Shown piece after piece: positions 36,700 to 44,994 of a stretch of DNA of 61,089 nucleotides. Position 1 is the first letter of the stretch; the number at the start of each line of letters is the position of its first letter. Under the pieces are notes generated by a model, which ran no database searches, was not told the DNA's origin, and was given only the letters and a program-made list of their open reading frames with translations. The stretch lies in assembly GCA_016190375.1 (NCBI GenBank), contig JACPQR010000061.1:1-61089 (forward strand), read 5' to 3'. Both the position numbers and the translations under genes were made by a program. The stretch comes from Deltaproteobacteria bacterium (GTDB lineage Bacteria; Myxococcota_A; Polyangia; JACPQR01).

Positions 36700-36803
36700 G
36701 CCGAGCCCGTGGCCGTGGCCGTGGCCGTGACCGAGCCCGCGCCCGTGACCGAGCCCGCACCCGTGACCGCGCCCGTGGCCGTGACCGAGCCCGCGCCCGT
36801 GCC
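36700..36803. repeat. Low-complexity 6/18-bp repeat tract
   Basis: Imperfect tandem units of GTGGCC and GAGCCCGCGCCCGTGACC run for about 100 bp. Read forward they would encode alternating TEPAPV/AV, and read backward Arg/Pro/Ala repeats, but no start site or domain supports a gene. It is probably a slippage-expanded tract. Confidence 0.7.
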
Positions 36804-36879
36804 AGCGTTGCCCCGGCTCCGTGGTCGCTACGGCTCGGCGAGTCGGGTGCTGGAGGGGTTATTGCCGAGCGTGAGAGTG

Positions 36880-36967
36880 GCGCTCGCTGCATCGCGACAT
36901 CGAGTGCCTCGGACAGGGCGCGGGCGTCCAGCCGTCCCCTCCGGGGTGCGGCGTGCCGTTCACCCCT
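36880..36967 (-). pseudogene. Inverted partial copy of the four-helix-bundle gene and its leader
   Basis: Read on the minus strand, this segment repeats the 30-nt leader that lies upstream of the intact gene (37023-37055) with three mismatches. After a diverged middle, it repeats the codons for EALxVAMQ. The two copies are head to head about 55 bp apart, separated by a GC hairpin. The rest of the gene is missing, so it is a broken inverted duplicate. Confidence 0.6.
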
Positions 36968-37077
36968 GAGGCGCACCTCCCGTGCCGACCCGGCGGACCG
37001 TGCCGGCACGGGAGCCGCGCAAGACAGGGGCAAACGACACGCCGCACCCCGGAGGGTTCGGCAGAAAGGATCCAGTG

Positions 37078-37413
37078 ATGAACAAGTTCGAGGCACTCGA
37101 GGTCGCGATGCAGCTCGTGGAGGCCATGCCCGAGGTGATCGAGCAGGTCGCCAGGCACGACAAGAACATGGCGACCCAGATGAAGGACGCCCTGGGCTCG
37201 ATCGCGGCCAACCTGGGCGAAGGGTCTCTGCGCAGAGGCAAGGATCGCGGGTACCACTACTCGGTCGCGGCGGGGAGCGCGGCGGAGCTCGCGGTGTGGG
37301 TCCGGATCGCGCGGGCGTGGCGCCATGTCGATGAGCAGAGCTACTCAGGGGTCGCGGAGTTACTCGATCGCACCAACGCGATTTGCTACCGGCTGGTGAA
37401 TCCGAGGTCCTGA
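37078..37413 (+). CDS. Four-helix bundle protein (23S rRNA intervening-sequence protein family)
   Basis: The protein has 111 residues, all helical: FEALEVAMQLVEAMPEVIEQVARHD, then the family motif SIAANLGEGSLRRGKDRGYHYSVAAGSAAEL. The family (TIGR02436) was first seen inside 23S rRNA intervening sequences; most members are free-standing, and their function is unknown. The ATG at 37078 is preceded by AAAGGATCC. It is followed by a strong hairpin terminator. An inverted broken copy lies just upstream, which fits a gene spreading by duplication. Confidence 0.85.
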   Translation: MNKFEALEVAMQLVEAMPEVIEQVARHDKNMATQMKDALGSIAANLGEGSLRRGKDRGYHYSVAAGSAAELAVWVRIARAWRHVDEQSYSGVAELLDRTNAICYRLVNPRS

Positions 37414-37421
37414 AGAGGAGG

Positions 37422-37464
37422 GAGCCCACGGGGCTCGGAATTCACTTTCCGAGCTCCGTGGCTC
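37422..37464 (+). terminator. Hairpin terminator after the four-helix-bundle gene
   Basis: Arms of about 18-19 nt (37422-37440 and 37447-37464) pair almost perfectly around a 6-nt loop, beginning 9 bases after the stop codon. No long T-run follows, so termination may depend on the stem alone. Confidence 0.6.
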
Positions 37465-37932
37465 TCGCGTGTGCCTGGCCTTAGAGAAGTAGTGCCCGAT
37501 TCAAGCTGAGCCGACATGCTCGCCCGCTTCGCCGGTCCAGCGCCCTTCGCGCGCGATCTCGGCCGAGGCCGCGGAAAACGCTGGGCAGACAAGGCCTACG
37601 TCCTCGCGCTCGAGCACCCGCAGCTCGAGCTTCACGCTGAGGCGGAGCGCCTGCTGCGGCCCAAGACGCAGAACGCGCCGGAGGCCGAGACGTCTCGGGA
37701 GAAGGTGAGGGGCACGTCGCGACCTGGAGGAAGCACATACCGCCCCCGGCGGACTTCGAGCGCGGAAGGGCCCTGGCCTCATGCTCGACCTGCGCCCTGC
37801 GGCGTCGCCCCGAAGCGAGAGAACCACCCCTGCCGTGGCCGACGGCGCCTCGGTCCGCAACTACAGATCAGACCGGAGTGCGCCCTGCCGCCGCTTGCGC
37901 GGCGAGGTGCACCGGGCTAGCGTCCCGCCGGC
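37465..37932. other. Gap without a recognisable gene
   Basis: About 470 bases lie between the terminator and the epimerase gene. A 134-codon open frame exists at 37516-37920 on the plus strand, but it has no ribosome site, a composition drifting to Arg/Pro/Gly, and no family resemblance. No promoter could be picked out with confidence. Confidence 0.5.
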
Positions 37933-39006
37933 ATGGCGGAGCGAAGGGAGCGAAAGGGGCGGACGGCGCCGAGGACCGCGGCACCGAGGCCGTCGTCCGC
38001 GATTCGCCTGAAGAGCCCGCCGCGTCGCGTCATCGCGTTCACCGGCGCGAACACCATGCTCGGCCGGAACCTCATCGGGCTGTACGAGGAGGAGGATCGA
38101 GTCGGCAAGATCCTCGCGATCGACGTCCAGAGCCCCCCGACCGCCGGCGCCAAGACGCGCTTCTACAAGCTCGACCTGACTCAGCCGAACGTCGACGCCC
38201 GCCTCGCGGAGACGCTCGAGGCCGAGCGCGTGGACACGTTCGTGCACCTCGCCTTCCTGTCGAACCCGACCCACGCCTCGGGCTGGGCGCACGAGCTCGA
38301 GTCGGTGGGCACGATGCACGTCCTGGGCGCCTGCGAGGCCCACCGGGTCCGCAAGTTCGTGCTCCGGAGCCTCACGGCGCTGTACGGGCCCGACCCGTCG
38401 AACCCGAACTTCCTCGACGAGCGGCGTCCGCTCCACGCGACGGACCGCAGCCGATTCCTGCGCGACAAGATCGAGGCCGACACCCAGGTGCAGAAGTTCG
38501 CCGACAGGCGCCCGGAGTCGGTCGTCACGATCCTCCGCACCTGCACGATCCTCGGCCCGACGGTGAGAAACTACATGGCGCGGTACCTCTCGCGCCCCGT
38601 CGTCCCCGTGATCATGGGCTTCGACCCGCTCTTCCAGTTCCTCCACGAGGTCGACGCGGTCAGGGCCTTCAAGATGGCGATCGACCGCGATCACCCCGGC
38701 GTCTTCAACATCGTGGGCGACGGCGTCCTGCCGCTCTCCACGGTGATCCGCGTCGCCGGACGGCTCGCCATCCCGGTTCCCTACTTCGTCGCGTCGCCGC
38801 TCGCGAGCGCTCTGTGGCTGGCTCGCGGCATCGAGGCGCCCCCGACCTTCCTCGACTACCTGCGCTATCTCTGCGTCGCCGACGGCGAGAAGGCCGAGCG
38901 GGAGATGGGGTACAGACCGATCTACTCCACCCACGAGGCGCTCACGGAGTTCGTGGGCGCCGAGCGACTGCGGCAGCTCCGGCTCCTTCGCGACGCGAAC
39001 GCCTGA
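37933..39006 (+). CDS. NAD-dependent epimerase/dehydratase (extended SDR)
   Basis: The protein has 357 residues. After a basic, Pro/Arg-rich N-terminus (1-30), a Rossmann start is visible: VIAFTGANTMLGRNL, with the acidic cofactor-selecting residue in AIDVQ and DLTQP after strand 3. The catalytic Ser/Tyr region is altered: FVLRSLTALYGPDP has a Tyr in the position typical of extended SDRs, but the usual YxxxK is not obvious. Substrate unknown; a sugar or lipid is likely. The acyltransferase starts 2 nt after the stop, so both are co-transcribed, suggesting a shared envelope-lipid role. Confidence 0.82.
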   Translation: MAERRERKGRTAPRTAAPRPSSAIRLKSPPRRVIAFTGANTMLGRNLIGLYEEEDRVGKILAIDVQSPPTAGAKTRFYKLDLTQPNVDARLAETLEAERVDTFVHLAFLSNPTHASGWAHELESVGTMHVLGACEAHRVRKFVLRSLTALYGPDPSNPNFLDERRPLHATDRSRFLRDKIEADTQVQKFADRRPESVVTILRTCTILGPTVRNYMARYLSRPVVPVIMGFDPLFQFLHEVDAVRAFKMAIDRDHPGVFNIVGDGVLPLSTVIRVAGRLAIPVPYFVASPLASALWLARGIEAPPTFLDYLRYLCVADGEKAEREMGYRPIYSTHEALTEFVGAERLRQLRLLRDANA

Positions 39007-39008
39007 AG

Positions 39009-40565
39009 ATGGGCAAGAAGAAGAAGAAGAAGCGGAAGGAAGAGAAGGAGGCGAAGCGGCTCGCCCGCGAGGAGCAGAGGCTCGCCGAGCGGGAGCGCGA
39101 GCTGGTCCGCGTGGCGGCGACGAGCGCTCGGCCCGTGGCCGACCCAGCCGAGACGACCGCGGGCGGCGATCAGGGATCGGGCGAGGCGGCGATCGAGCGG
39201 GGTCGCCGGGGCGAGTCGGGCAGCGTGCGAGCGAAGCGCGGCCGAGCGCGACCCAAGCCAGCGCCACGCCGTGCCCCGGTCCCCGCCGCTCCGCTTCGGA
39301 CCGAGCCGCCTGCCGATCTCGTCGATGCGCGGGTCCCGGCCGAGCCGAGCGCGGCAGGGAGCGAGATCGTCGATGCCGAGATCGTCGAGACCGGTTCCGC
39401 GTCGCGGCGCTCGCGGCCGGCGAACAGAAGGCGCCCGCCGCGAAGAGCAGGCGGAGCGCGGCGGCCCGCCGCCGGCGAGGCGCCCACGATCGCGGACCCG
39501 GACAACGGCGGCGTCGACGCGGACGACGAGTACCGAGGGATCGAGGCGCGGCTGAATCGCATGCTGCGGATGTCGGCCGACCCCGCCGCCGCCGAGCGTG
39601 CCCCGGACGTTCTCGGGAACGACGGCGAGCGCCTGGCGGGTCGGCTCGGCGCCGAGCCCCCCGGGGCGGATGCTGCGCGCGGCCTCCGGCAGCGCTTCGG
39701 CTCGGGGATGATCGACTCGGCGCGCGAGCTCCTGTCGTCCGACTACTACCTGCGAGTGTGGGGCCGTCTCGGGATGCGCGGCCGTTCGGTCGAGGTGGAC
39801 GAGTACGGGCTCGATCCCAAGTACGAGGAGAAGTGGCGCCCCTTCTTCGACTTCCTCTACTCGACCTACTGGCGCGTGCAGACGGCGGGAGTCCACCACA
39901 TCCCCGAGACAGGCCGGTGCCTCCTCGTCGCGAACCACTCGGGCACGATTCCGTACGACGGCGCGATGATCAAGACCGCGGTCGAACGCGAGCATCCCGC
40001 GCGCCGCAAGGTGAGGTGGCTCGCGGAGGACTTCGTCTTCCACTTCCCGTTCCTCGGCGCGTTCATGAACCGGATCGGCGCCGTGCGGGCGTGTCAGGAG
40101 AACGCGGACCGCATGCTCCGGCAGGAGCGCCTGGTCGCCGTCTTCCCGGAGGGCATCAAGGGCATCGGCAAGCTCTACCGCGAGCGCTACCGGCTCCAGC
40201 GCTTCGGACGCGGCGGCTACGTCAAGCTCGTGCTTCGCACCCGGACGCCGATCGTCCCGGTGGGGGTCGTCGGGGCGGAGGAGATCCACCCGCTCCTGTA
40301 CAAGCCGACCTATCTCGCCCAGGCCCTCGGGATGCCGTACATCCCGATCACCCCGACGTTCCCTGCGCTCGGGCTCCTCGGCCTCGTTCCCGCACCGACG
40401 AAGTGGCTCATCGAGTTCGGAGAGCCCATCGCCTTCGATGACTACGGTCCCGACGCCGCCGAGGACGCGATCCTCGTCAATCGCCTGAACGACCAGGTGC
40501 GGACGCAGATCCAGGACATCGTGAACAGGCTCCTCGAGCGCCGCAGGACGGTGCTCCAGGGCTGA
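39009..40565 (+). CDS. PlsC-type lysophospholipid acyltransferase with charged N-terminus
   Basis: The protein has 518 residues. The first 200 are low-complexity: a Lys run (residues 2-8), a charged coiled coil, then an Arg/Ala/Pro-rich disordered region. The acyltransferase domain lies at about 285-515. Its first motif is NHSGTIPYDG, a variant with six residues between His310 and Asp317 (the common form has four), known from an actinobacterial and myxobacterial branch. The second motif is FPEG (379-382). It would acylate a lysophospholipid or other lipid alcohol at the membrane. It is co-transcribed with the epimerase gene and ends one base from the convergent FHA-GGDEF gene. Confidence 0.85.
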   Translation: MGKKKKKKRKEEKEAKRLAREEQRLAERERELVRVAATSARPVADPAETTAGGDQGSGEAAIERGRRGESGSVRAKRGRARPKPAPRRAPVPAAPLRTEPPADLVDARVPAEPSAAGSEIVDAEIVETGSASRRSRPANRRRPPRRAGGARRPAAGEAPTIADPDNGGVDADDEYRGIEARLNRMLRMSADPAAAERAPDVLGNDGERLAGRLGAEPPGADAARGLRQRFGSGMIDSARELLSSDYYLRVWGRLGMRGRSVEVDEYGLDPKYEEKWRPFFDFLYSTYWRVQTAGVHHIPETGRCLLVANHSGTIPYDGAMIKTAVEREHPARRKVRWLAEDFVFHFPFLGAFMNRIGAVRACQENADRMLRQERLVAVFPEGIKGIGKLYRERYRLQRFGRGGYVKLVLRTRTPIVPVGVVGAEEIHPLLYKPTYLAQALGMPYIPITPTFPALGLLGLVPAPTKWLIEFGEPIAFDDYGPDAAEDAILVNRLNDQVRTQIQDIVNRLLERRRTVLQG

Positions 40566-41519
40566 TCAGGGGCAGACCTTGTTCCTGCCGCTGTTCTTCG
40601 CCTGGTAGAGGTACTCGTCTGCCTTCTTGATGAGCTCGGACGGGTCCTTGCAGTCCGGATGGCACTCGGCGACGCCCAGGCTGATGGTGACGGGGATGCG
40701 GGTGTCCTCGAAGCGGAAAGGCGTCTTCTCGACGAGCCTGCGGATCTTGTCGGCCGTCAGGACGGCGTTCTCTCCGTCGATCTCGGGCAGGATGATGCCG
40801 AACTCCTCGCCGCCGTAGCGGGCCAGGAGGTCCTCTCGGCGGATCTTCGCCTTCACGACCTGGCAGAGCTGGCGCAGGACGGCGTCCCCGGCGAGGTGGC
40901 CGTAGGTGTCGTTGATCGACTTGAAGTGGTCGATGTCGAACATGATGAGGGTCAACGCCCGCCCATACCGGTGGCAGCGCGAGATCTCGCGCTCCACGGC
41001 CTCGAGGAAGTAGCGGCGGTTGTGGACCTGCGTGAGGCCGTCCACCGTCATCAGCCGGTAGATCTCCTCGTGGTACGCGGTCTCCATGTTGCCGCCCGAC
41101 AGGAACTTGAAGATCGTTCGGCCGATCTTCACCTGGTCGCCGTCGCGCAGGTTCGCCTCGTCGACCAGCTCGTCGTTCACGTACGTGCCGTTGGTCGATC
41201 CCAGGTCGCGGATGGTGAAGAACTTGCCCGTGTTCTTCATCTTCGCGTGGTTGCGGGAGACCGACTCCTGATCGACCTGGATGTCGCACTTGGACGATCG
41301 GCCGATGATGATCGAGCCCGAGCCGAGCGGGACCTTCTTGCCGAGCTCGTCGCCGTAGATGACGACGAGGCACGCCTCCTTCAGATCGGTCTTCTTCTGG
41401 ACGGGCGTGATGACGGTGACGACGGTCTTGTTCGGATTGGTAGTCGTCCCCCGGTCCCGCCGTTCGCTCACGGTCCGCCGATCGTAAAGGACAACCCGCA
41501 CCGGACGCAACATGGCCAC
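40566..41519 (-). CDS. FHA-GGDEF diguanylate cyclase
   Basis: The protein has 317 residues. An FHA domain (about 50-138) has GRSSKCDIQV and SRNHAKM, the phosphothreonine-binding loops, and GSTNGTYV. A GGDEF domain (about 155-315) has the active-site variant GGEEF, which is competent for c-di-GMP synthesis. An RxxD inhibitory site (RRED) lies exactly five residues before it, so feedback inhibition by c-di-GMP is expected. The FHA domain suggests control by Ser/Thr kinases, abundant in Myxococcota. It is divergent from the PBP gene, with about 40 nt between the likely starts. Confidence 0.93.
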   Translation of the reverse strand: MAMLRPVRVVLYDRRTVSERRDRGTTTNPNKTVVTVITPVQKKTDLKEACLVVIYGDELGKKVPLGSGSIIIGRSSKCDIQVDQESVSRNHAKMKNTGKFFTIRDLGSTNGTYVNDELVDEANLRDGDQVKIGRTIFKFLSGGNMETAYHEEIYRLMTVDGLTQVHNRRYFLEAVEREISRCHRYGRALTLIMFDIDHFKSINDTYGHLAGDAVLRQLCQVVKAKIRREDLLARYGGEEFGIILPEIDGENAVLTADKIRRLVEKTPFRFEDTRIPVTISLGVAECHPDCKDPSELIKKADEYLYQAKNSGRNKVCP

Positions 41520-41559
41520 TTATTTGACCAGCCGGTCGAAGCGAGGCTACGCATCCCGA

Positions 41560-42816
41560 ATGGATCTTCCGACGCCGGTGCCGACCCGCCGCGAGCCGAT
41601 CCTGGCGCCCCGATCCGTGCTCCTGCTCCTGCTCCTGGCACTTCCGGCGATCTCGTCACTGGCGCCTGCCGACGACGCACCGGAGGAGCAGAGGCCGGCC
41701 GAGGCCACCGAGGCTCCACGGTCCGCGGCAGTGCCCTCGCCGCAGGGCCCCGATCCCTTGACCGGGCTCGACCTCGCGGCGGCGCAGCTCCACGACGGTC
41801 GCCTGCTCCAGCGCATGCCCGACGGTCGCGTCCTCGAGCTCACGATCGAGCCGCGCCTGCAGCGCGAGATGCAGCGGCTCTTCCGCGAGAACCAGGTCCC
41901 GGCCGCGGTCGCGGTCGCCCTCGACTCCAGGTCCGGGAAGGTCCTGGCGCTCGCGGAGCACGGCGGGCAGGGTCTGTGGGCCGAGGCGAGCGCCCCGGCC
42001 GCGTCGATCTTCAAGGTCGTGACGGCCTCGGCGCTCGTGGAGAAGGCCGGGATCGCTCCGGACCTCGAGGTCTGCTACGGAGGCGGGTCGCACCACCTGT
42101 CGGCGCGTGACCTCGAGGACGACTCGAGCCGCGATCGGCAATGCGCGAGCCTCGCGCAGGCCGTCGGCTACTCGCTCAACGCGGTCGTCGCGAAGCTGGC
42201 GGACCGGCACCTCGATCGCGACACGCTCGCTCGGGCCGCCGAGTCGTTTGGCTTCAATGCGCCCATCCCCTTCGAGCTGCCGGTCCAGCCATCCCGGGCC
42301 GAGTTCCCCGCGGACCGACTGGAGCTGGCCCGCACCGCGGCGGGCTTCTGGCACACGCACCTGTCGCCGCTTCATGCTGCGCTGGTCGCCCAGGCGATCG
42401 CGCAGGGCGGGCAGATGCTCCGGCCCTGGCTGGTCTCGCGCGTCTCGGACGCCGCGGGCCGGACGCTGTACGCAGGCGAGCCTCACTTCCTGAGGACGGC
42501 CATCGCGCCGGCGACCGCCCGCACGCTGTCGCGGATGATGACCATCACGACGACGGCGGGAACGAGCCGACGAGCCTTTCACGATCGGGACGGTCGGCCC
42601 TACCTGCCCGGGATTCGCGTGGCGGGGAAGACGGGGACGCTGACGGGTCAGGAGCCGTACCGCGGGTACACGTGGTTCGTGGGCTTCGCTCCCGCCGAGG
42701 CGCCACGGGTCGCGGTGGCGACGCTCGTCGTCAACGAGCCGACCTGGCGAATCAAGGCGAGCCAGGTCGCTCGTGAGCTCTTGCAGACTTACTTCGACGA
42801 GCACCCGGTACGCTGA
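41560..42816 (+). CDS. Penicillin-binding protein, transpeptidase domain only
   Basis: The protein has 418 residues from the ATG at 41560. A hydrophobic segment (about 18-34) forms a signal or anchor. After a short linker, residues 85-415 form a single beta-lactam-binding transpeptidase domain with the three motifs SIFK (Ser149, Lys152), SLN (205-207) and KTG (357-359). No dimerisation or glycosyltransferase domain is present, so it resembles the stand-alone transpeptidase unit of class B PBPs or PbpA-like proteins. It crosslinks peptidoglycan in the periplasm. An in-frame ATG at 41512 would overlap the divergent gene and is less likely. Confidence 0.88.
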   Translation: MDLPTPVPTRREPILAPRSVLLLLLLALPAISSLAPADDAPEEQRPAEATEAPRSAAVPSPQGPDPLTGLDLAAAQLHDGRLLQRMPDGRVLELTIEPRLQREMQRLFRENQVPAAVAVALDSRSGKVLALAEHGGQGLWAEASAPAASIFKVVTASALVEKAGIAPDLEVCYGGGSHHLSARDLEDDSSRDRQCASLAQAVGYSLNAVVAKLADRHLDRDTLARAAESFGFNAPIPFELPVQPSRAEFPADRLELARTAAGFWHTHLSPLHAALVAQAIAQGGQMLRPWLVSRVSDAAGRTLYAGEPHFLRTAIAPATARTLSRMMTITTTAGTSRRAFHDRDGRPYLPGIRVAGKTGTLTGQEPYRGYTWFVGFAPAEAPRVAVATLVVNEPTWRIKASQVARELLQTYFDEHPVR

Positions 42817-42828
42817 CGGAGCACCGCG

Positions 42829-43155
42829 TCAGATCGTCCTGTCGGCGCACAGCTTGCCCAGACGCGCTCGGTCGGCGGCGGCGAGGGTGAGGAACCGCAC
42901 CCCCGCGCCGTCCTCGGTCCGGCGGACGACCTTGCCCCGGATCTCGACCGGCTGCCCCCCGTCGCCGATCGGGAGCTCGAGGCGGACGGCGTCGTCGAGC
43001 GATTGCAGACGATCGACCACGAACAGTCCTTCCTCGCAGACGTTCGTCACCAGACGGAAGATCACGCCCGAGCCGGCGGTCGGCTCGGCGTCGAGCATGT
43101 CCTTGGCGAAGGCCTCCAGCGCGATTCGCGGTCTCGAGCGGCGCTCGGTCGTCAT
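42829..43155 (-). CDS. PilZ-domain protein
   Basis: The protein has 108 residues and is a single PilZ domain. The N-terminal RRSRPRI resembles the Arg-rich c-di-GMP-binding motif. The second motif, normally (D/N)xSxxG, is NVCEEG here, with Ser replaced by Cys. Binding of c-di-GMP is therefore possible but not certain. The ATG at 43155 begins MTTERRSRPR; an upstream frame runs into tandem repeats and looks non-coding. It is convergent with the PBP gene, 12 nt apart. Confidence 0.8.
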   Translation of the reverse strand: MTTERRSRPRIALEAFAKDMLDAEPTAGSGVIFRLVTNVCEEGLFVVDRLQSLDDAVRLELPIGDGGQPVEIRGKVVRRTEDGAGVRFLTLAAADRARLGKLCADRTI

Positions 43156-43170
43156 GCGTCTCCCTCGTCG

Positions 43171-43240
43171 TTCCACCCCAGACGAGCTTCGCTGCTCCAC
43201 CCCAGACGAGCTTCGCTCGCTGGGGGCCCCGGCGCTGGGG
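43171..43240. repeat. Tandem 24-bp repeat and hairpin upstream of the PilZ gene
   Basis: Two adjacent copies of a 24-bp unit (TCCACCCCAGACGAGCTTCG and four more bases) start at 43172 and 43196. The second copy continues into a hairpin, CCCCAG-A-CGAGC-TTC-GCTCG-CTGGGG, with one bulge, followed by two 15-bp units of the form GCGCTGGGGGCCCCG. It lies in the leader of the PilZ gene. The rest of 43241-43510 shows no gene. Confidence 0.6.
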
Positions 43241-43534
43241 GCCCCGGGTTCGGGCATTTCGGCATCGGGCCCTGAAGCGGGCTCCAGCAACCCTCATGCC
43301 ACGCGAAAGCGGCAGGATCGCCCCGGAAGGGCCTGTCCATCACCGGCCATCTGACTACTCGAGGGACCGGCGCCGGGAACTGATGGCGCCGTCCCTGCTC
43401 CCGCGCCCGATGGCCCCCGGCGGCGCGCCCGGCGCCTGGTCGGGATGCGTCTTCGGAAGGGCGCCCTCGAGATTGCGCGCCGGGCGTTTCCGCATTCAGT
43501 GGCGGAACACCAGCAACTATGATAATTGCCTGCG

Positions 43535-43858
43535 ATGGCCATGCCTGTGAAAGTCTCGACCATGGAGGTTCGGGCCCGCATCGGCGATCTTCTCAACCGC
43601 GTCGCGCTGCGTCACGACGAGTTCATCATCGAACGAAAGGGCCAGCCGCTGGCCGCGCTCGTGCCGGTCGAGCGGCTCGAACAGATGCGGCGCTTCGCCC
43701 GCCAGCACGCGCTGGAGTTCATGGAACGTCAGAAAGCAGGACCCGGCCAGCGGCTCTCGGACGACGAGGCAATGCAGCTCGCGCTCGAGGCGCAACGAAT
43801 CGCGCGGGCGCAGACCCGAGGGAGAACGCGGAGGCGAGCGCGCAGCCGGAAGAAGTGA
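43535..43858 (+). CDS. Phd/YefM-type antitoxin
   Basis: The protein has 107 residues. The N-terminal part (KVSTMEVRARIGDLLNRV, FIIERKGQPLAALVPVERLEQM) is the Phd/YefM DNA-binding fold. The C-terminal half is helical and then Arg-rich, for toxin binding. ATGs at 43535 and 43541 are both possible. A TATGATAAT stretch at 43519-43527 is a likely -10 box, giving a very short or absent leader. The PIN gene follows after 3 nt. Confidence 0.82.
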   Translation: MAMPVKVSTMEVRARIGDLLNRVALRHDEFIIERKGQPLAALVPVERLEQMRRFARQHALEFMERQKAGPGQRLSDDEAMQLALEAQRIARAQTRGRTRRRARSRKK

Positions 43859-43861
43859 AGC

Positions 43862-44284
43862 GTGATCCGCGCTCTGCTCGACTCGAACGTGCTCATCAGC
43901 GCGGCCATTCGACCGGATGGCCCGCCTGGGCAGACCGTCTCGGAACTTCTCCTCCACGACTCGTTCGAGCTCGTCCTGTCGCCGAAGATCGTTGCTGAAG
44001 TCGACATCGGGCTGCGACTGCCGAAGATCCGCAAATACCTTCCAGACCCCGATGAGGCAATCCGATGGCTCGCGGACGTGGTGGCCTTGGCGGACATCGT
44101 GAAGGACACGGGACGAGAGAAGGGCGCGTCTCGGGATCAGGGCGACGACTTCATTCTCGCTGCCGCAATCGAAGGTCGCGCCGGTACGATAGTCACAGGC
44201 GATGAAGATCTGCTGTCGCTCGAGGAGCATGAGGGGATTGCCATCGTCACGCCGCGCGCCTTCCTGAAGCTGATCGCGCGCTGA
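43862..44284 (+). CDS. PIN-family toxin (COG1569 type)
   Basis: The protein has 140 residues, starting at GTG. Features are LLDSNVLISAAI (Asp at the first site), the acidic residue in IVAEVDIGLR, GDDFILAAAIEG and VTGDEDLLSL. These are the four acidic positions of PIN ribonucleases. The LDSNVLIS...AxEV pattern is typical of the 'putative toxin-antitoxin system toxin component' PIN family. It is coupled to the Phd-type antitoxin by a 3-nt gap and appears intact. It converges on the SPOR gene. Confidence 0.84.
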   Translation: MIRALLDSNVLISAAIRPDGPPGQTVSELLLHDSFELVLSPKIVAEVDIGLRLPKIRKYLPDPDEAIRWLADVVALADIVKDTGREKGASRDQGDDFILAAAIEGRAGTIVTGDEDLLSLEEHEGIAIVTPRAFLKLIAR

Positions 44285-44286
44285 CG

Positions 44287-44994
44287 TCAGTGCCGGCGCC
44301 GCGACGCGGACTGCGTGTCCTCGCGCTTGACGACGATGGCGGGGGCGCGCATGCGCTCCTCGTAGTCGCGCTTGTGGCGGTCGACCTCGCCCTGGCTGCG
44401 GAAGGGGCCGATCCTGACACGGAACCACGTGCCGCGATCGGGGATGTCGGCGGCGGTGATGAACGTGCGGAAGCCCTCGCCGCGCAGCCGCGCGCTCGTC
44501 CGGCGAGCCTCCCCTTCGTCCTGGTAGGAAGCGACCTGGAGGGTGAAGGGGCCGTCCGATCCTTCGGGCACGGCGGCGGCCGGCGCGGGCTGGCCCGGGG
44601 AAGCGGGCGTCTCCTCTTCGCCGCCTCGCTGCAGGTGGACGACGGCCGGTCCCGGCGGCGCCGCCGCCTGCTGGCCTCGGGGCGCGGGGGCGGCCGCGCC
44701 GATGGCGGCGAGCTCCGAGGGCGAGACCGTGGGCGCCTCGGGCTCGACGAGCGTCCGGTGGAAGGTCAGGGGGGCGTCCGGCGTCCCGGGCTCGTCGGCG
44801 GCGAGGGCCTCGTCCAGGCGCGTCAGGTGGTCCTCCGAATCGCGCGCGCCCGTGCCGGCGCCCTTGCGGCCGACGATGACACCGGCGGCGAACACGGCGC
44901 AGGCCACGGCGAGGGCGGCGCCGAGCGCGATCTGGATCCCGCGGCCGTGCAGGGCCGACTCGCGCGACTCCTCGAACGTCTCGATCTCACGCAC
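44287..44994 (-). CDS. SPOR-domain membrane protein
   Basis: The protein has 235 residues, starting at GTG and overlapping the argS stop by 8 nt. A single transmembrane helix (about 20-42) follows a short cytoplasmic N-terminus. A Pro/Ala-rich periplasmic linker leads to a C-terminal SPOR domain (about 150-225; FTLQVASYQDEGEARRTSARL, WFRVRIGPF). SPOR domains bind glycan strands stripped of stem peptides at division sites, so a cell-division or septal role is likely. It is co-transcribed with argS. Confidence 0.87.
   Translation of the reverse strand: MREIETFEESRESALHGRGIQIALGAALAVACAVFAAGVIVGRKGAGTGARDSEDHLTRLDEALAADEPGTPDAPLTFHRTLVEPEAPTVSPSELAAIGAAAPAPRGQQAAAPPGPAVVHLQRGGEEETPASPGQPAPAAAVPEGSDGPFTLQVASYQDEGEARRTSARLRGEGFRTFITAADIPDRGTWFRVRIGPFRSQGEVDRHKRDYEERMRAPAIVVKREDTQSASRRRH

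Larger units (their letters stand above)
36571..37077. other. Repeat-rich gap with no intact gene
   Basis: This stretch of 507 bases has no convincing intact gene. It contains a low-complexity tract (36700-36803), an inverted partial copy of the four-helix-bundle gene (36880-36967), and a GC hairpin with arms CTCCCGTGCCG near 36977 and its complement near 37003. These are listed separately. Confidence 0.6.

Noticed and set aside
36700..36803. Repeat tract considered as part of a Pro-rich surface protein
   Set aside because: No start, signal peptide or continuing domain in either direction.
37516..37920. Open frame of 134 codons in the gap before the epimerase gene
   Set aside because: No ribosome site, no family, and composition shifts to Arg/Pro/Gly. 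Kept only as part of a gap description.
43171..43240. Tandem 24-bp units considered as a CRISPR array
   Set aside because: Units are directly adjacent without spacers and only two are present; no cas genes.
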